Origin: Clostridiales bacterium Firm_16
Lineage (GTDB): Bacteria; Bacillota; Clostridia; Saccharofermentanales; Saccharofermentanaceae
Direction: 5' to 3'
Assembly: GCA_001604185.1 (NCBI GenBank)
Contig: LVAV01000018.1
Coordinates: 41,260-105,259 of the forward strand
Length of the DNA: 64,000 bases
Under the pieces are notes generated by a model. That model had not been told where the DNA came from, made no database searches, and saw only the letters and a list, made by a program, of their open reading frames with translations. Within the stretch, counting starts at the first letter, position 1; the number at the start of each line of letters is the position of its first letter. Below, in pieces: positions 16,460-25,700 of the stretch. A program made the position numbers and the translations under genes.

Positions 16460-18166
16460 ATGGAGAGTAATAAGAACATTTCGAAGAATTCTTTTCTTCC
16501 TTTGTGTGTGATTGCGAACTATATTCTTTGTGCCGCGATCACATATTTAATTTGTCTTACCGGGGGCACCCCCAGCATCTATGCCAACCTGATGGTTATT
16601 CCCATCGTTCTCATCGCCTTATTTACACCGATCTGGCACAGTGTTCTTTTTGCCGCTATCGGCGGACTGTGCATGGGTCCGCTTCAATGCTGGATCGTAG
16701 GCGGTGACTGGAGTGATTTCACATGGTTGATCCGTCTTGCGGTATACGTGATCCTGGCCGCCGTCATCTCCTACATTTCTACTAAGACCAGAAAGCGCGA
16801 GAAGTTCTACGAGAAGATGGCCACCCACGATGCATTGACGGGACTGGAGAACTTCCAGAGTCTGCTTCGGATGCCGGCACCGGACTGTGCCATGTCTCTT
16901 CTGATGGTCAGTTTTCTGAACTCCGACGATATGGAAGGACTTTTCGGAAATGAATTCTATCAGAACATCATTGCCCACATCTCCCGGGATCTTCAGGATC
17001 TGATCAAGCCTTATCCGAATGCGAAACTGTATAAGGGCAGCGATCTGAACTATGCCATCACGGTCCATCACCACAGTAACGAAGAGAGCCTGGAGAATCT
17101 CCTGGCTTCCCTGGATAATCTTAGCGATGTGACCATCACCATCGACCAGGTTCCGATCTACGTTTCCTATCGTATCGGTTTTACCGTTCTTCATGCAGGC
17201 GAGAATGTTTCCGAAGGTATGCGTAACGCCAACATCGCTCTTCGCTATACATTCCTTAAGGAACAGCAGATCAGCCGTTATACAGAGGCCATGCGGGATT
17301 ACTATAAGGGCATCATGAGCATCGCCAGTGAATTTCCGGCCTCCATGGCTAAGGGCAATGTGCAGGCCTCCTATCAGACCATCCACGACGCCCAGACAAG
17401 AGAGCCGGTCAGTGTCGAGATCCTGGCCAAATGGATCCGTGAAGACGGCACCAAGATGACGGCCGAAGAATTCGTACCGATCCTGAAGAAGACTTCGTGT
17501 CTTCATGACCTGACTATGTTCATGACCAAGGAAGCCCTGCGTTATGCCAAGCTCCCATTGAATGAGAACCGTTCTTTCAGCATCAATTTCTCTTCTTCGG
17601 AACTGAACGAGAAATCGGTCCAGGAGTTTGTCCGCACCGTTGAGAATTCCGGCATCGAACCCTCGCGGGTCATCGTCGAGATCACCGGCCACTTCAATGA
17701 GGATCCGTATCTCATCCGTGAGAATCTTCAGTTCCTCCATAAGCATGGCATTCGTATTGCCATCGACTTTTTCAGTTCCGGATTCTCTTCTTATGTCGTA
17801 CTGACAGATATGCCGATCGACATCATCAAGCTCAGCCGTTCCATCACTTCCCACTCCGGTAACGAGCGTGGTTATTCTCTGATCAAGAGCATCATCGCTT
17901 TTGCCAAGGAAATGGGGATCAAGACCGTTGCCGAAGGTATCGAGAACGAAGAGCAGGCACAACTGTGCTGTCAGGCCGGCATCGATTATCTCCAGGGATA
18001 TCACTTCAGCGTCCCGCGTCTTCTCAGTGCCGTAGAGGAAGATTTCGAACTGCGTAAGGTGACCTATCCGAAAGATAATGCGAAAGACACCGGCGTGGAT
18101 TCTCACCCCGGCATCTCCGTAGTCCGCAAGAACGACCCGTCAGAAGAAGAGTCATCGGACGATTAA
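16460..18166 (+). CDS. Membrane GGDEF-EAL family protein with degenerate catalytic motifs
   Basis: The 568-residue protein has 3-4 N-terminal membrane helices (about residues 12-110). It continues with a GGDEF-like fold (about 125-285) and an EAL-like domain (about 305-545). The GGDEF signature is replaced by a GSDLN-type sequence. In the EAL domain the expected EAL reads EIL, and the acidic DDFG-type motif reads IDFFSSGFSS. The loss of several metal-binding acids suggests neither domain is catalytic, so a c-di-GMP binding or scaffold role is more likely. The ATG at 16460 follows GAAGGAG by 8 nt. Its stop overlaps the stop of the convergent glycosyltransferase by 4 bp. Confidence 0.83.
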   Translation: MESNKNISKNSFLPLCVIANYILCAAITYLICLTGGTPSIYANLMVIPIVLIALFTPIWHSVLFAAIGGLCMGPLQCWIVGGDWSDFTWLIRLAVYVILAAVISYISTKTRKREKFYEKMATHDALTGLENFQSLLRMPAPDCAMSLLMVSFLNSDDMEGLFGNEFYQNIIAHISRDLQDLIKPYPNAKLYKGSDLNYAITVHHHSNEESLENLLASLDNLSDVTITIDQVPIYVSYRIGFTVLHAGENVSEGMRNANIALRYTFLKEQQISRYTEAMRDYYKGIMSIASEFPASMAKGNVQASYQTIHDAQTREPVSVEILAKWIREDGTKMTAEEFVPILKKTSCLHDLTMFMTKEALRYAKLPLNENRSFSINFSSSELNEKSVQEFVRTVENSGIEPSRVIVEITGHFNEDPYLIRENLQFLHKHGIRIAIDFFSSGFSSYVVLTDMPIDIIKLSRSITSHSGNERGYSLIKSIIAFAKEMGIKTVAEGIENEEQAQLCCQAGIDYLQGYHFSVPRLLSAVEEDFELRKVTYPKDNAKDTGVDSHPGISVVRKNDPSEEESSDD

Positions 18167-19530
18167 GTATTACGCTTACGGATACGCAGCAGATGGGCAT
18201 ATCGGTTCGCTGCCCGATAGGCGCGCTTGGCATTTTCCTTCAAGGAATTTCTGGAAGACTGATCCTTCTCGGCCGGAATCATTTTCGCTTCCTTCAGCTT
18301 GTCGGAAGACTGGATCTTTCCCAGCGTCGCACGACGGATCGCTCTTTTTCTCACATGTCGGGCAATGGTATTCATATACGCTTCTTCCACGCGGTTAGCG
18401 AAAGTCTCTGCAGAATAAGAAGCTACTGTTTCCTCTGCATGAGACGAGAACAACGCCATCTTCTTCTCATCTGAGAAAAGTGACGTCACGATATCAGGAA
18501 GCACATCCTCTCTATCGAAAAGCACTGCATTCTCGCCGTCTTTGAACAATTCGTTGACCGCGTCATCTTTCCTTGCGATGACCGGAAGTCCGGCCGCCAT
18601 GGCTTCGTAATAAGTCAATCCCTGTGTCTCGGAAGTGGAGCAGGAAATAAAAACATCACCGGTCTGGTAATATCTTCCGATCTCGGCATAAGGTACCGCT
18701 CCGGCGAAGATCACATGGGAAGACATATTCAATTTCGAGGCCAGTTCTTTTAACTCAGGAAGAGCCGGACCATCACCGATGACGAGAAGTTTTACCGTCG
18801 GCATCTTCTCCACGATCTTCGGCATCTGTTCGATGATCACGTGGATACTCTTCTCTTTCGCCACACGTCCCAGACTCAGAAGGACCTTGTCCCCTTTATT
18901 GATCCCCAGGGAACTTCTCAGATCTTCGATCTCCTTCGGATCGAAATTCGAACGATTAAAGGGCGAGATATCGATACCTGTCGGAATGACGTAGATGGGT
19001 TTCTTCACGCCGTATTCGCAGAGACTGTGCTTGACCTTCTCCGTCGGAACGATGAGGCCTGTCGGGATATTGCAGAAGATCTTACTGTATTTCTGGGCCA
19101 TGCCCGGGGTAATGATCTTCGTGACTTTGCCGTTTAAGATATAGTGAGTATAGTCCTCCAGCATCGTGTGATAGGTATGGACGATCGGCAGATGCAGCGC
19201 CATGGAGGAAGAAAGTCCCACCATGCCCATGGAGAATTCCGTCTGGGTGTGGATAATGTCGATCTTCAGTCTCTTCAGGATCCGTACCAGACCGAAGGAA
19301 TAAGGCATCGTGGTGCGGTAAGGACGTACCAGAAGCATCGGGATACTCGGGATACGGAATACCGGTGGTTTCTTATGGACACGCCGGATCACCGGTGAAT
19401 TGTTGTCGGATGTAGCAAAGATATAGACACGGTGTCCCTTCTTACGTAGTGCAATAGCCAGGGTATAGATCGAGGACGTTACACCGTTGATGTCCGGAAA
19501 ATAAGTATCGGTAATGATCGCTATATTCAT
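18163..19530 (-). CDS. Family 4 glycosyltransferase, diacylglycerol glucosyltransferase-like
   Basis: This 455-residue GT-B fold enzyme begins MNIAIITDTYFPDINGVTSS, typical of glycosyltransferases that glucosylate diacylglycerol or related membrane lipids. The donor-binding half carries GRVAKEKS (about residue 243) and an EX7E motif (SETQGLTYYE, about 300), both hallmarks of GT4. The last 70 or so residues form a highly basic tail, which would suit attachment to an anionic membrane. The ATG at 19530 follows AAGGAG, with a TATAAT box at 19561-19566 on the minus strand. A glycolipid substrate fits the cardiolipin synthase nearby but is not proven. Mannosyl transfer is an alternative. Confidence 0.8.
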   Translation of the reverse strand: MNIAIITDTYFPDINGVTSSIYTLAIALRKKGHRVYIFATSDNNSPVIRRVHKKPPVFRIPSIPMLLVRPYRTTMPYSFGLVRILKRLKIDIIHTQTEFSMGMVGLSSSMALHLPIVHTYHTMLEDYTHYILNGKVTKIITPGMAQKYSKIFCNIPTGLIVPTEKVKHSLCEYGVKKPIYVIPTGIDISPFNRSNFDPKEIEDLRSSLGINKGDKVLLSLGRVAKEKSIHVIIEQMPKIVEKMPTVKLLVIGDGPALPELKELASKLNMSSHVIFAGAVPYAEIGRYYQTGDVFISCSTSETQGLTYYEAMAAGLPVIARKDDAVNELFKDGENAVLFDREDVLPDIVTSLFSDEKKMALFSSHAEETVASYSAETFANRVEEAYMNTIARHVRKRAIRRATLGKIQSSDKLKEAKMIPAEKDQSSRNSLKENAKRAYRAANRYAHLLRIRKRNT

Positions 19531-19652
19531 AATATGTTGCTCCTTCTTCCCTCCTTCTAGATTATAGCACAGCGTTTCCGGGAAACTTTACTATTCTTTT
19601 GAGGTCTGCAAACGCCCTATTTCTGCGTATTTGTTGAAACTACGTCTTGAAT

Positions 19653-19681
19653 TTGACAATTTGAGGATATATTTGTTATAT
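19653..19681 (+). promoter_or_regulatory. Promoter of the beta-glucosidase gene
   Basis: TTGACA (19653-19658) and TTATAT (19676-19681) are separated by 17 bp, 54 bp ahead of the ATG. No obvious inverted-repeat operator or catabolite-response element is visible between promoter and start. Confidence 0.75.
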
Positions 19682-19734
19682 CTGGCCACATGATTTTGCT
19701 ATACTTGTACCAAGCAAGCCAAAGGAGGAATGGT

Positions 19735-21090
19735 ATGGCTTTTTCTAACGATTTTATCTGGGGGGTAGCCGGAGCTTCGTATCAGGTAGAGGGGGCCTGG
19801 AACGAGGATGGTAAAGGCCCTTCCATCTGGGATACATATACCCAACAACGGCAGTCACCCGTTCGCAGCCATGAGAATGGCAACATCACCTGTGACCATT
19901 ATCACCACATGAAGGAAGACGTCGCTCTTATGGCGGAACTGGGCATCCGTGCCTATCGTTTCTCCATTTCCTGGCCTCGTGTTATTCCGAACGGAACCGG
20001 AGAGATCAATGCCAAGGGACTTCAGTTCTATTCCGATCTGGTAGATGAACTTCTGAAGCACAATATCGAACCACTGATCACGCTGTATCACTGGGATCTT
20101 CCCCAGGCGATCTACGATCGTGGCAGCTGGCTCAATCCGGACATCATCAAGTGGTTCTCTGAATATACCAAGGTTATCGTGGACGCCCTTTCTGACCGCG
20201 TGCAGTACTGGTTCACCATCAATGAGCCGCAGATCTTTATCGGTCTGGGCTACAAGGCAGGTGTGCATGCACCTTTCCTGAAGGTTTCCGACCGCGATCT
20301 CGCAGTCATGACCAAGAATGTTCTTCTGACCCACGGTACCGCGATCCGTACGATCCGTGCCAATGCGAAGAAGACGCCGAAGATCTCCTGGGCCGTAACG
20401 GGACCGACTTTCGAGCCGGAGAACGACAGTCCGGAAGCCATCGAGGAGGCAAGAAACAAGAGTTTCGAATTCAATCCGCATCTTTATATCCTTTCCAACG
20501 GCTGGTGGGCAGACCCGGTATTCCTCGGGAAGTTCCCGGAGGGTGCCGAAGAATATTTCGGACCATACTTCCCTTCTATCTCAGCGGAAGAATGGGACAT
20601 TATCCGCACACCTATGGATTTCTACGGATGTAATATCTATAACTCTATCGACAGAGATCTGGATCCGAAGCTGGCCAACGCATCGAGATGTGGTCGTCCG
20701 ATCACGGCTGTTCCTTGGCCCATCACGCCGGACGTACTTTACTGGTCTTCTAAGTTTTTCTACGAGAGATACAAGCTTCCGATCCTCATTACAGAGAATG
20801 GCTGCGCCAATGTCGACTATGTCCATCTGGACGGCAAGGTCCATGACCCGCAGCGTATCGATTTTACCAAGCGTTATCTGCGCGCATACGACCGCGCCGC
20901 ATCGGAAGGCATTCCGTTACTGGGATATGTCTACTGGTCCTTTATGGACAATTTCGAGTGGGGTATGGGATACGATATGCGATTTGGTCTGGTACACGTC
21001 AACTACCAGACGCTAAAGCGAACACCTAAAGAGTCCTCTTTCTGGTATAAAGAAGTTATCGAGAGTAACGGAAAAAAGATCTGGGATTGA
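19735..21090 (+). CDS. bglA: GH1 beta-glucosidase
   Basis: This 451-residue cytoplasmic family 1 glycoside hydrolase cleaves beta-glucosides such as cellobiose. The N-terminal signature FSNDFIWGVAGASYQVEGAW, the acid/base TINEP (about residue 163) and the nucleophile ITENG (about 353) are intact. The length is typical of the free beta-glucosidase group. The RHxxEHH-like residues of phospho-beta-glucosidases are not obvious, and there is no PTS gene nearby, so an unphosphorylated substrate is favoured. The ATG at 19735 follows AAAGGAGGAATGGT. An in-frame ATG at 19690 lies too close to the promoter and lacks a ribosome site. It is transcribed alone. Confidence 0.93.
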   Translation: MAFSNDFIWGVAGASYQVEGAWNEDGKGPSIWDTYTQQRQSPVRSHENGNITCDHYHHMKEDVALMAELGIRAYRFSISWPRVIPNGTGEINAKGLQFYSDLVDELLKHNIEPLITLYHWDLPQAIYDRGSWLNPDIIKWFSEYTKVIVDALSDRVQYWFTINEPQIFIGLGYKAGVHAPFLKVSDRDLAVMTKNVLLTHGTAIRTIRANAKKTPKISWAVTGPTFEPENDSPEAIEEARNKSFEFNPHLYILSNGWWADPVFLGKFPEGAEEYFGPYFPSISAEEWDIIRTPMDFYGCNIYNSIDRDLDPKLANASRCGRPITAVPWPITPDVLYWSSKFFYERYKLPILITENGCANVDYVHLDGKVHDPQRIDFTKRYLRAYDRAASEGIPLLGYVYWSFMDNFEWGMGYDMRFGLVHVNYQTLKRTPKESSFWYKEVIESNGKKIWD

Positions 21091-21104
21091 CCCGGATCTT
21101 TTTT
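21072..21104. terminator. Bidirectional terminator overlapping the bglA stop codon
   Basis: AAAAAAGATC (21072-21081) pairs with GATCTTTTTT (21095-21104), with CTGGG/CCCGG-type pairing inside. The A-tract and T-tract flanks allow termination of bglA on the plus strand and of the zinc-ribbon gene on the minus strand. Confidence 0.85.
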
Positions 21105-21117
21105 CTTGTACTTCACT

Positions 21118-22692
21118 TTATGTTTTCTTGAATGGATTTGGTCCGTCAGGATCGAATTCCGGCAGATCTGCCAGTCCGAACTCGACAGCCAGACTCTCGT
21201 GGGTATCCGGCTGCAGCTCATCCGGTGGCGTCTCATTTCCCACCCGGCGGTCGAGAGGCTTCTCCGGAAGTTTTTTGCCACGTCCGAGAGAACGGTTCTG
21301 AATCTCCTGCTTCATCATGTAAAGCGGAGAATGCTCTTCCGGAAGAGGTACCGGGTTACTCGGCAAGGGCTGGGTCCGGCTCTTCTTCAGTTCCTCGTTG
21401 GCCTCTGCTCCGAAGGCTTCCGCTATCGGTACCTTGATATCGATAGTGGTCTTCGCCATCGTCTTCTCCAGACGCAGAAGCGCTTTGTCCGATGCGGACT
21501 GGCTCAACTGGGATTCCATGGCAATGGCCGATGCAACGGTATCCACCATATACGTTCTGCAGTTCAGCGCGCTGTCCGGGTTGGTGACGTCGCTATAGGT
21601 ATAGTTCTTGATCTTCTTCTTGGTATGGTTCTCGAATGCGGCTTTGGCATTCTCTGCCACGGCTTCCGTCTCCTCAGAAGGATCCGCCGACACCACCATT
21701 ACAGGAGAGTCATCTCCGGTGATGCCGTTCATGTACCATATGATACACTCGTCTTTCTTTCTTCTCTTCATCTGCCAGACCGGAATATAGGCCAGTTCGC
21801 CAAGAGGCTTGGTGTATTTCGTCTCATCTACATAAGAACTGATCCGGAAGTGCTCGAGGTTTTCCGAGATGATGCACTCCTTGACCCAGGTACGGATCTG
21901 GGTCAGGAAGGTATTGTCCACGCTTTCGGGTTCTTTATCGATCTGGACGAACACACAGTCCTTCGGAAGCTTCTCTTCGTCACAGGTATTGCCCTTCACC
22001 AGGAAGGGAGAAATCTTCTCGAACAGATCATCCCGGATACCGGTGCATGCGCTCTGAGGCACATTCATCCAGACCATCTCCGCATTGAAATTCTTCGGAT
22101 ATGGAGTGACGACGGAAGAGGTGCGCTCGAACGAGATCTCATTCGTAGTCAGCTTATCTACAAGTTTGTCGCCCATACCGGTGGTGGCCTTGACCTGCGG
22201 TACGACGCTCATGACAGCGGCGGCGAAAAGCTGGTAATCGAACAGGAAGCAGGGAATGTATACCGGGGAGATCGAATCTACATATTCCTTTCCCCCATAG
22301 AAACGCATACGCAGTTTCTCCTGCTTCAGGCGGTTCTTGTAGGCTTCTCTTGCCTCCTCCAGCGTATAGCGGAAAGACAGGATCTTGGTAGGAGCAGGCA
22401 TGGGATGCTTGGAAGATTCTTCTTCCTCGATGTTGATTCCGCCGCAGAATGTGCAGGTACGCATCGGGATCTCAGAATCCGAGGCCATGAAATGCTTCTT
22501 TCCGCAGTCCCGGCAGACCAGAGTACGATACTTCTCACTCTGCAGGTAATTCGGCACATAGAAACCCCAGTCCACGCTCTCAATGGTATCGGCTTCTTTT
22601 AAAGGCGTAGAACAAAAGAAGCAGAGATTCTCTGCCTCTTTCTCGAAAAGCACTTGCGCGCCACAATGTGGACACCGGAAAGCTTTCTCCAT
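21118..22692 (-). CDS. Double zinc-ribbon protein, short paralogue (function unknown)
   Basis: The 524-residue protein opens with two zinc ribbons: C7-C10/C24-C27 and C60-C63/C80-C83. A beta-rich middle region carries the motifs PVYIPCFLFDY and GELAYIPVWQMKR. These are typical of the poorly known clostridial TFIIB-type zinc-ribbon proteins. A charged, Pro-rich linker follows, and the last residues are LPEFDPDGPNPFKKT. The upstream neighbour is a paralogue with the same ribbon spacing and the same C-terminal motif. The start at 22692 lies 33 bp after that gene, so the two are probably one operon. No function is assigned. No membrane helix is evident. Confidence 0.8.
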   Translation of the reverse strand: MEKAFRCPHCGAQVLFEKEAENLCFFCSTPLKEADTIESVDWGFYVPNYLQSEKYRTLVCRDCGKKHFMASDSEIPMRTCTFCGGINIEEEESSKHPMPAPTKILSFRYTLEEAREAYKNRLKQEKLRMRFYGGKEYVDSISPVYIPCFLFDYQLFAAAVMSVVPQVKATTGMGDKLVDKLTTNEISFERTSSVVTPYPKNFNAEMVWMNVPQSACTGIRDDLFEKISPFLVKGNTCDEEKLPKDCVFVQIDKEPESVDNTFLTQIRTWVKECIISENLEHFRISSYVDETKYTKPLGELAYIPVWQMKRRKKDECIIWYMNGITGDDSPVMVVSADPSEETEAVAENAKAAFENHTKKKIKNYTYSDVTNPDSALNCRTYMVDTVASAIAMESQLSQSASDKALLRLEKTMAKTTIDIKVPIAEAFGAEANEELKKSRTQPLPSNPVPLPEEHSPLYMMKQEIQNRSLGRGKKLPEKPLDRRVGNETPPDELQPDTHESLAVEFGLADLPEFDPDGPNPFKKT

Positions 22693-22725
22693 GTTTTGTC
22701 TTCTCCCTGCCTTACGGCAACTTTA

Positions 22726-25700
22726 TCAGTTCGGCTTAAACGGGCTCGGACCATCCGGATCGAAATCCGGCAGACCACGCATTGCACGTCTGGCGGTCTC
22801 TTCTTCTCTGGCCAGGTTCTGACGTACCGGATCGGCTGCGCCTCTTGCCAGAGACGGAATATCGTCATCCATCTGACGACGCTGTGCGAAGGTACGCGGA
22901 CGCTCGGAATACATATCCGGAGCTTCATCCTCTACCGGCTGGCTGCGATGGAGTCCTTCGTTCATGGGTCTTTCGTCCTGGAACTCGGATCCCGGACGCA
23001 TTCCCGGTCTCTGGGCGCCAGGTCTCTGAGCCGGTCTCTGGGCCGCTCTCTCCTCCAGCATCTCCTGGGCAGAAGGTCTTCTTACCGGTGGACGCTGCGG
23101 GATCGGACGATCCGATGCCGGACGCTGAGAAGGCATCTGAACCTCAACACGTCTCGGAGGCGGATTGCCGTTCTGGCGTACGAATTCACGATTGGCTGCC
23201 GGACGGGCCGGTGCCGGTCTCTCAGCAGGACGTGCCTGTCTCTCGGCAGGACGGGCCGGCTGTCTGTCTGCTACACGTCTCTCGCGGGCCGGTGCTTCGT
23301 CACGGCTGGCAGAAGAACGCGGCGGTGCAAAGATCGCACGGTTATCCGGCTGCTCTCCATGATCGAATGCCGGACGCGGCATCTCACGCTGAGCCTCGAC
23401 TCTCTCTCTTGCCGCTGCTTCCGAGCGCGGTCTTCTGAAACGCGGGGATACTTCACCGGAATCAGCAGGAGCCGGTTCTCTGGCCGGAGCTTCCTCACGA
23501 ACAGGTCTGCTCGGTCTTCTATTCTCAGAACGCGGCGGTGCGAAGATCGCACGGTTATCCTGCTCATCTCCATGATCGAATGCCGGACGCGGTCTGAAGG
23601 TCTCACGAGGTTCTTCTTCACGAGAAGGTCTGGACTCTTCACGGGTTACGAAAGGAGATACGGAACGCTCTTCTTCACGGGCGAACGGCGGGATCGGACG
23701 CTCACGCTCAGGCTCACGATACTCTTCGCGCTCACGACGCGGAGAGAGAACCTCACGGGATGCTTCCGGAGCCGGTCTTCTGCTCGGGTTGGAAGAATAT
23801 TCACGTGCCTCACCGGAAGGCAGGATCTCCTTGACCTGACGTTCTCCTCCTAACAATGTAGAAGGCTTCTCTCTTGGCTTCTCAACATCGATGACCTGAC
23901 CCTTCGGCTTAGTCAATGCGCCGGCCGGTCTCTCATCGCCGAGACGATAAGAAGAGGAAGAAACTGTACCGGAACCCCATGCCGGAGCCGGTCTTCCATC
24001 GTCTTCCGGAACACGCTCCCAGATCGGGACCTGCTTCTGCTCTTCCGGAGCTCTTCTTGCTGCAGGTCTCTCGGCAGCCGGACGTCCCATACCCGGACGG
24101 CTTGCTCCCGGACGACCCATGGCACCCGGACGAGCCGGTGCCTCCTGCTCTTCTTCCACCGGTTCTCTTCTGGAACCGGGACGAGCGAACGGTCCGCGGT
24201 CTTCTTCGTCACGGGACGGTCTACGACGGCCTCTTCCTGCGAACGGTGAATCGGAATCATCCTGAGGCTTAGCCCATGCAGGTGTTTCCTTCGCTTCCGG
24301 CATCTCACCCCATCTCTGGGAAGATCTTGCCAGTGACGGGATCTGATGGATATCATCTTCCTCGATACCACGTTCCTTGATATATTCGATATTCGGAACG
24401 ACCTCGGTCACCTTGGCCAGCGGAGCCAGCGGACGGGTAGCCAGAGGACGGTTGTTGATATCGTCTTCCGGACTGTGGTCGACTTCTTCTACATATACAT
24501 CATCACGGGCCTGAGCCAGCGGTGCGGCAGGACGCATGGACAGCGGTCTGTCGTTGGCTTCTCTGCCGATATAGAATTCGGATACTTTTCTCTTGTGCTC
24601 TTCTTCTGCATCGAGCTTTTCCTGATGAAGTGTCTCGGTGGGCTCTTCCTGGCCCTGTACACCGCTCGGCAGAATACCGCTGTCGTACTCGGCATCCATG
24701 ATGCTGCGCGGCGGTTCCTCAGTAACCGGTTCTTCCGATACACGCGGGATCGCGGTTCCGGACATAGACTGAGACTCTCTCTGTACCGGGTTGCTCTTCT
24801 TATTGAAGGAAAACGTGATGGTAGCCATGGTATTCTCGTCGTCGCCGCCATCGGTTACTTCCGGGATCACTTCCGGCAGTTCTCCGAAATCTTCCTTATT
24901 CTCTACATATTCATCCTCATAGAGGACCTCCGGCTGCGGTGCCGGAATCTCGTATGCCTCCGGAGCGGCCTCTTCATAACTTGCCTGAGGCTGCAGCTCG
25001 TAAGCATCTGCTTCTTCTCTCTGTGCTCTAGCAGCAGCCAGAACATCGTCGACGCTCTCTACCAGAGAAGAACCGGAATACTCGTCCTGTCTGTCATAAG
25101 AAGGTACCTGGATCTCACGGGCCGGCTCGCCGAAATCTCTCTCGTCGCGGCTCGGTTCACTCTCATTGTTTCTGGCCTGCCAGGAGTTACGCTGCTGGGC
25201 ATGATGCTCAGAAGGACGGCTCCAATCCGGCTGTTCGATCTCCGGCGGACGGTTCCACGCCGGTCCGTCGCCCTCTGCAGGACGGCTCCAGATCGGCATT
25301 GAAGACGGATCCTGCGGACGCTGTGCCTGAGGAGCTCTCTCGGCGATCTCCGGTGCGGCTTCTTCCTCAGCACGCTGACCGCCACGGGCAATCTGACGAG
25401 CCATGGAATTTCTCTTCGAACCGCGTACACCCGGCTCTTCGATATCGTCCGGGGACTTCTCCCAGATCGGCTTGTTGCCGGAAGATGCAATACTCGGACG
25501 GTCTACTGCCGGCTTCTTCGTTCTTACGGCTCTTGCGCCGGTACTTGCCGGAGCCGACGGCGGAGTCACGGCCTTGGCCCAGCTCGGAGCCTCTGCCGCT
25601 GCTTCCATACCCGTCTTCTTGGATTCCTTGGCCGCCTCACGGAAACGGGCCGTCATCTCACGGGCTCTTCTGGCTTCTTCTTCCTTAGTCAGCTTCTTCG

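Noticed and set aside
16619..18106. Long minus-strand open frame opposite the GGDEF-EAL gene
   Set aside because: Mirror of a real coding region with no ribosome site or domain; the plus-strand product has membrane helices and recognisable GGDEF/EAL folds.
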